In this document: piece by piece, positions 59,095 to 64,000 of the stretch
How positions within the stretch are numbered: position 1 is the first letter of the stretch
Layout of the letters: each line of letters starts with the position of its first letter
NCBI GenBank assembly: GCA_905250125.1
Contig: CAJNOL010000388.1
Span: 62,001 to 126,000, forward strand
Length of the DNA: 64,000 nucleotides
Direction of reading: 5' to 3'
Source: Rotaria sordida
Taxonomy: Eukaryota > Rotifera > Eurotatoria > Philodinida > Philodinidae
Notes under the pieces: generated by a model
Seen by the model: only the letters and a program-made list of their open reading frames with translations
Database searches by the model: none
Told to the model about the DNA's origin: nothing
Translations under genes and position numbers: made by a program

Positions 59095-62000
59095 ATGGCC
59101 GATTCATCACCAACAACTGAAAATAAAAAACTCGATGATTTCTATCAAAGTATTCTATCAAAAGAACCAACTGTTCGATTAGAATGTTTTTCTGCACTTG
59201 AAAATTATTTATCTGATGTAAACACATCACTTGAATGTGAAGACCTAACTGGTTTTATTACTGGTTTATTTAAATGGATTGAAGGCAGTAATTTTCGAGT
59301 ATGACTTTCTTATGATTTATAGATTTTTGAGAATGTTTGTTTGCAATTTAGATTGCTTATAATGGTCTTCGAGCAGTGGAATTATTAATTGATCGATTAA
59401 ATTCATATGAATTTGAATGTTTACTTGATAATGGTATTTAAGAAATATTTCGATTGATATAAAAATAGTTCTTTTCTTTTATAATATTTAGTTGTAACTA
59501 TAACAGTTGATCGATTGGGTGATGCCAAAGATCAAGTAGAATAAAAGATTTTAAAAGTATAAATTGTAAAACAAAAATTTTATTTAGGTTCGAGAAGCGG
59601 CGTCTAATCTCCTTATAAAATTAATGACAACCTTCACACCACGAGTAAATTTTGTTAATTAAAATAAACTTTACTTCTTTTTTTTGTATATAGCGTATTT
59701 GGGATTTAATACAACCATTATCATTTGATCATAAACAATTTCGTATAAAAGAAGAAAGTCAACTTTTACTTATAAGATCATTAAATGAGTATGTAATCGA
59801 AAGCAACCAATTGTTTGATAGAAAAAAAAAGCCTAGAATAAGAACAAAGTTTATCTTACCAATCAATCTTCTGCTTTTTCAATAGAAGTACTAGTCGATT
59901 TTCTTTTTTATCTGTTTGTTATTGTAACGATCGTTGGGGTTTTTTTACTAACGGAGTCACGACGACAAAAAGCAATCATTTGAATAGTAAACAAATAAAC
60001 GTCTGTATGCCTCATAATTGAACATACACAATCGGCTGTGAGTTACCCTGACTCTCATCTCTTTTTTCTCTCATATAGCTATAGACACATTTGTGTATGT
60101 CTACGTCCTTCTATCGTCATTAATAAAAGAGATAATACAACAGAACGTAAGAAAAATGCACATACAACTGTGCAACGGTCAGCGATCATGAGAAAGATTT
60201 AGCGATATAGCAGAAAGAAAAGAAAAAAATTCATTCTTACTATCTAATTGTACATGCATTGAGTATAATCAAAAAAGATCTTCTACTCTTTTTGTCACCT
60301 TTCGTATCGCTTATCATATCCTTAGAGTGGTACGTCAAGATCATTGTTTTTATCATAACTCACATAAATAATAGTATGTTAACGAATCAACCAACAACAG
60401 TCTCGACAAAACCTACTTCGATTGTAGAGTAAGTTCATAGATGTCACTTTCCTATTGTCTTTCACTTCCGGAATACTTTTCTTCGATTTTATTAAAATTA
60501 ATCTAGTAAGAAAAAAAGAAACCAAACGATTGTTTTTTATATGAATGGTCCAATTTTACTCTGACATTATAACTATATTACTTTTTTTTTCCATCAATAT
60601 GAAAGTTATATTTTCATGATGAAATACTTTATCTCTTATTTTGTTTCCAGCACAAAGATGCGACTCTATGTATGTATGTACATGTGTGTAGAAGGAAAGA
60701 TAGTGTGGTATGTACACAGCAAATAGATAGAGATATAATGATCGTTAAAGTGCATTACGCAAGATGCAAATGACATATCTCTCCCGTTAATGATCATCGT
60801 TGCCTTTTACCACTGTCTATTTAATCCAACTGAGTGTTATTCTTATTGTGGATTTTGATCTTTTTCTCTTTCTCTGTATTTTTCCTTGTCTTGTCAACTG
60901 TAAGTTAATTTCAGTACAAATAATTTCCTCGTGTCAGTAGACAAGAAAAGGATTAAAATTTTATTAGTGTTACTGATATTGTGTCTAGTCGAGATGAAAC
61001 AAGCTAATTCAATACAGATTACCAATGATAAGTAAGTGAAATAGAAATAGATCATTTTTTTTTTCGTAGTTTTATGTAAGTTCGACAACTTTTGAAACAT
61101 ATAGTTATGAACTTTTGTTTTTTTCTTCTTAAGGTTTGGTGCATCAACACTTCAATTTAGTAAACTTGTTCCACTTATTTGTAAACTTGTATCAGATTCA
61201 AATGGAACTGTAAACTATTCAAAATATATTGATTTTTAATTATTTTAACTTTCTTTTTTTTGTTTTAAATAGGTTCGTCAACAAGCAGTTGATACGCTTG
61301 TAGAAATTTATCGTCATGTTGGAGAAAAAGTTCGCAATGATATTGCTAAACGCGACATACCCGAAGCCAAGTAAATGATTTAATATATTATTTTGTCTTT
61401 TTTTGTTTAATTCTAATTTTTATTATTTAGATTAAAACAACTTTACGAAAAATTTGATGATGTTATTGCAAGTGGTCGAATGATTGCTAAAGTAACGGAT
61501 TCAACAGATGATGGTAAGATACATATTATATAGATGAAATCGAATAAATATTATATATGTATGTGTGAGTGTGTGTGTGTGTGTGTATGTCATCATCCTC
61601 AAAATATTCTTTGGATCATTAATCAAAATGGAAGATCGTATTTATATTGCATTAACTCAGTCATCGAAGGTGTAAGGTATACATACATATATATAAGATA
61701 TAAATGATGATAAGTTGATCGTCACATTAAAAAAACCCGCCCCGAAAAAAAAAGATACAAAATGAGGGATGCATAAATTTATGTGTATGTACGACAAACT
61801 ACCTTTCTATCGTACTTGAACTGATCGAAGCTTGTTAGTTACTTGATACGAGATACGAACAATGAATTCAACTTTACTTGAACAATTTCTTGGTCCATCA
61901 TCAACTCGTTTTCAATTACCAACATTATTTGAAGAGGAAAATGATGAACTCTATCCATTAGTTAATATTAAATTTTGTCGATTAAATCGAACGAGAAAAT

Positions 62001-64000
62001 TGTTACTAGGTATAAATAAATATTATACATAGATAAGGTCTTGTATTTTACTTACATATAGTTATTAATCTTTTGTATATATTTAAATTCTACACTTTTT
62101 CATTCCATATATTTGATGCTTCACTTTTTTGGTACTTCTCTTTGTCTCTCTCTCTCCCTCTCTCTCATTGTCTCATGCTAAACAGTAATAGCTTTATTGA
62201 ACTCATCTATTGATAGAGTTTTTTTTTTCTCTTTCATATATGCTTGTGTGTGTATGTGTGGGTGAATGTGTTTGAAAATTTTTTTCAATAAGCCGAGGCA
62301 ACGGCAAACACACAAGGATGATCGTTTATATGCATATGTGTAATTTTCATTGATATTCAAATTCTATACAAAGACGAGAGAAGAGAACAAAAGAGAAAAA
62401 GAAAAAGCATCACATTTACAGATGGTGCCTATTACAGATATGTTTTTAGCTAGTAAACCTCGTAAGGCTGTGTTAATTGATTTGTTTTTTTTTTTGATAT
62501 TATTAAATCTATTTTTAGCTCGTGCAAAATCATCAACAGTAAAATCTCGACGTGATTCGGATGGTAGTGGAACAGTACCTCGAGCAAGACCAAGTGGTAG
62601 TATTCCAGCACGAACAACTATTGGTAGTTCAACTTCAGGAGGTAATTAAATAAAATAAAAAATATTTTGAATGTAATACAAAAGTAAACAACAGAAACAA
62701 GTAAAGTTTCTTCTTCTTCTACCAATCATCGTTCACGTTCATTATCTGGTATACTACGTCCACACTCATCTATATCAACAACAGGAGGTATTATTATCTT
62801 TTGTTGTGTTGTGTCACTATTTCGGCTGTTGTTATTTGTTGTGTTATCTGCACTAGTCGGTTTGTAACACGTGTTTGTGTTATTATTTGACCAAATTACA
62901 TATATAGATATATATATATATCTTGATAGCTGATGACGTAAGACGTTGATTATGGATCGTATATTATATTCTTTTAATTCTAGTTGAGAATAAAAACGAT
63001 TTTTTTTAATAAATAAGATAAAAATTAAAAATTGTTTTTCTTTTTTTTTTTTATAGCTGCTGCTAGTGGAGCAGTTGATGAAGCAATATTCGAAGATGCA
63101 TTCAATGAATCGCATGACATTATGGTAAGAATGATTATTATAACCTATTGTAATCGAAGAAGATAAAACATCTATTTATATGTCAATATATGCCATATGG
63201 CAAATGTTTTATCTCATTAAAAACAATTAAATCATATGAATATTTGTTTTCTTTTATTGAAGTTCTCATCAGGTAAAGATGTCGAAAATCAATTATTAAA
63301 TATTCGAGATACACTTGCTGATACTAATAATGATTGGGAAAAACGTATTGAAGCAGTAAGAAATAAATAAAAAAAAAATCATGTCTTTATTTAAATTTCT
63401 GTTTTTTTTTTTTTTTTTTTTTTTTTTGTAATTAAGCTTAAACGACTACGTTCAATAATATCCGGTGGTGGTGATCAATATGATGAATTTTTTCGTAATC
63501 TTCGTCAACTTGATTTACCTTTAGTAACAACTGTAAAAGATTTACGTTCACAAGTAGTTCGTGAAGCTTGTATTACATTAGCATTTATGTCTGTTCGTTT
63601 TAAAAATCGTTTTGAACGTACAGCTGAAGGTATTATACCAGCTATGGTTAATCTTATACAAAATAGTGCAAAAATTATTGCAACAAGTGGAAGTGTTGGT
63701 ATACGTTATATTGTTAATAATACACAATCAACTAAACTTGTTCCACTTATATTAACTGGTATTGAATCAAAATCTAAAGATATTCGAAGGTTTATATAAA
63801 TATTTTTTGTTTTATATTACTTTTTGTGAACTTTGCTTTCTTTTTTTTCTTCTTTAATTTTTAATAGACATACATATGACTTATTAATAATCATGCTTTC
63901 AAAATGGGATTTTATTTATTTGGATAAACATGGTCAATTAATTCATGATGTTATAAAAAAAGGTTTATCGGATGCTGATGCTGATGCAAGAGTATATGCA
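59095..64000 (+). CDS. CLASP: CLASP, microtubule plus-end protein (incomplete at window end)
   Basis: Stabilises microtubules by suppressing catastrophe through TOG domains. Exons seen: 59095-59298, 59352-59433, 59492-59535, 59588-59644, 59694-59788, 61134-61209, 61273-61370, 61431-61513, 62438-62461, 62519-62641, 62695-62787, 63057-63124, 63263-63355, 63437-63789 and 63868-64000 (continues), 542 in-frame codons. TOG1 is ~1-245 (LFKWIEGSNFRIAYNGLRAV, DRLGDAKDQVREAASNLLIK, SDSNGTVRQQAVDTLVEIYR). A Ser/Arg/Gly-rich linker with KSRRDSDGSGTVPRARPSGS, a SxIP-like GSIP and RPHSS carries the plus-end-binding character. TOG2 starts with NDWEKRIEALKRLRSII, KDLRSQVVREACITLAFMS and NSAKIIATSGSVGIRYIV. 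Two internal candidate first exons fit its intron phases. Confidence 0.95.
60376..60428 (+). CDS. Candidate alternative first exon 2 of CLASP
   Basis: ATG 60376 opens 17 codons (MLTNQPTTVSTKPTSIV) and ends GA at a strong GTAAGT donor. The phase (2) and even the leftover bases GA equal those of exon 5, so splicing to exon 6 at 61134 would give ...SIVEFGAST. It would remove the first half of TOG1. Transcription is inferred. Confidence 0.4.
61560..61587. repeat. (GT)n microsatellite
   Basis: A GTGTGTGTGTGTGTGTG run in CLASP intron 8. Confidence 0.9.
61862..62009 (+). CDS. Candidate alternative first exon 3 of CLASP
   Basis: ATG 61862 opens 49 codons (MNSTLLEQFLGPSSTRFQLP ... RLNRTRKLLL) and ends in phase 1 with a G before GTATAAAT. 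Exon 8 also ends in phase 1 with G, so joining to 62438 keeps the frame. The isoform would lack TOG1 entirely, like the TOG1-less isoforms known for vertebrate CLASPs. The codon pattern looks coding. Use is inferred. Confidence 0.5.

Noticed and set aside
62726..63115. 129-codon frame on the minus strand
   Set aside because: Antisense to two CLASP exons and an AT-rich intron. The plus-strand exons explain the open frame.

Overview
The window is AT-rich animal DNA. Its genes are split by many short introns (about 40-100 bases, GT-AG) and a few kilobase-sized ones. Every confidently identified product is a conserved metazoan protein. Base composition, intron sizes and the abundance of non-autonomous foldback/TIR DNA elements suggest a bdelloid rotifer such as Rotaria, Adineta or Didymodactylos. 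That placement is inference, not proof.

Layout. 1-8.9 kb is gene-poor: a small secreted-precursor gene (minus), a decayed retroelement ORF1-like segment, a rhodopsin-type GPCR pseudogene split by a 461-bp hAT-type element with a perfect 8-bp target duplication, and several TIR/foldback elements. 9.0-15.0 kb: Dishevelled (DIX, PDZ, DEP, conserved C-terminus). 15.4-18.7 kb: an LRR-Ig single-pass membrane protein. 18.7-20.8 kb: nested repeats, including a tRNA-like SINE. 20.8-23.7 kb: NAA60, with an assembly gap through its catalytic core. 24-25 kb: a 1-kb foldback. 26.5-28.5 kb (minus): a K+-dependent Na+/Ca2+ exchanger (SLC24-like) with unusual alpha-repeat residues. 31.3-38.3 kb (minus): TOMM70, with two repeat-filled introns. 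38.5-41.4 kb: ACADM, divergent from TOMM70 across a 235-bp spacer holding four CCAAT boxes. 43.1-45.8 kb: a ninjurin with probable alternative first and last exons. 46-52 kb: repeats, including a 1.44-kb inverted repeat. 52.7-54.6 kb: SMARCB1/SNF5. 59.1 kb to the end: CLASP (incomplete), with two further phase-matched candidate first exons in its introns.

These are independent housekeeping and signalling genes, not one pathway. Dishevelled (Wnt) and CLASP (microtubules) are cytoplasmic regulators, SMARCB1 is nuclear, TOMM70 and ACADM are mitochondrial and probably share a promoter, and NAA60, the exchanger, ninjurin and the LRR-Ig protein are membrane-associated. The most interesting signals are the transcript-diversity devices (ninjurin 5a/5b terminal exons, CLASP internal first exons, a Dishevelled alternative C-terminus), the exchanger's altered ion-site motifs, and the dense layer of non-autonomous elements.
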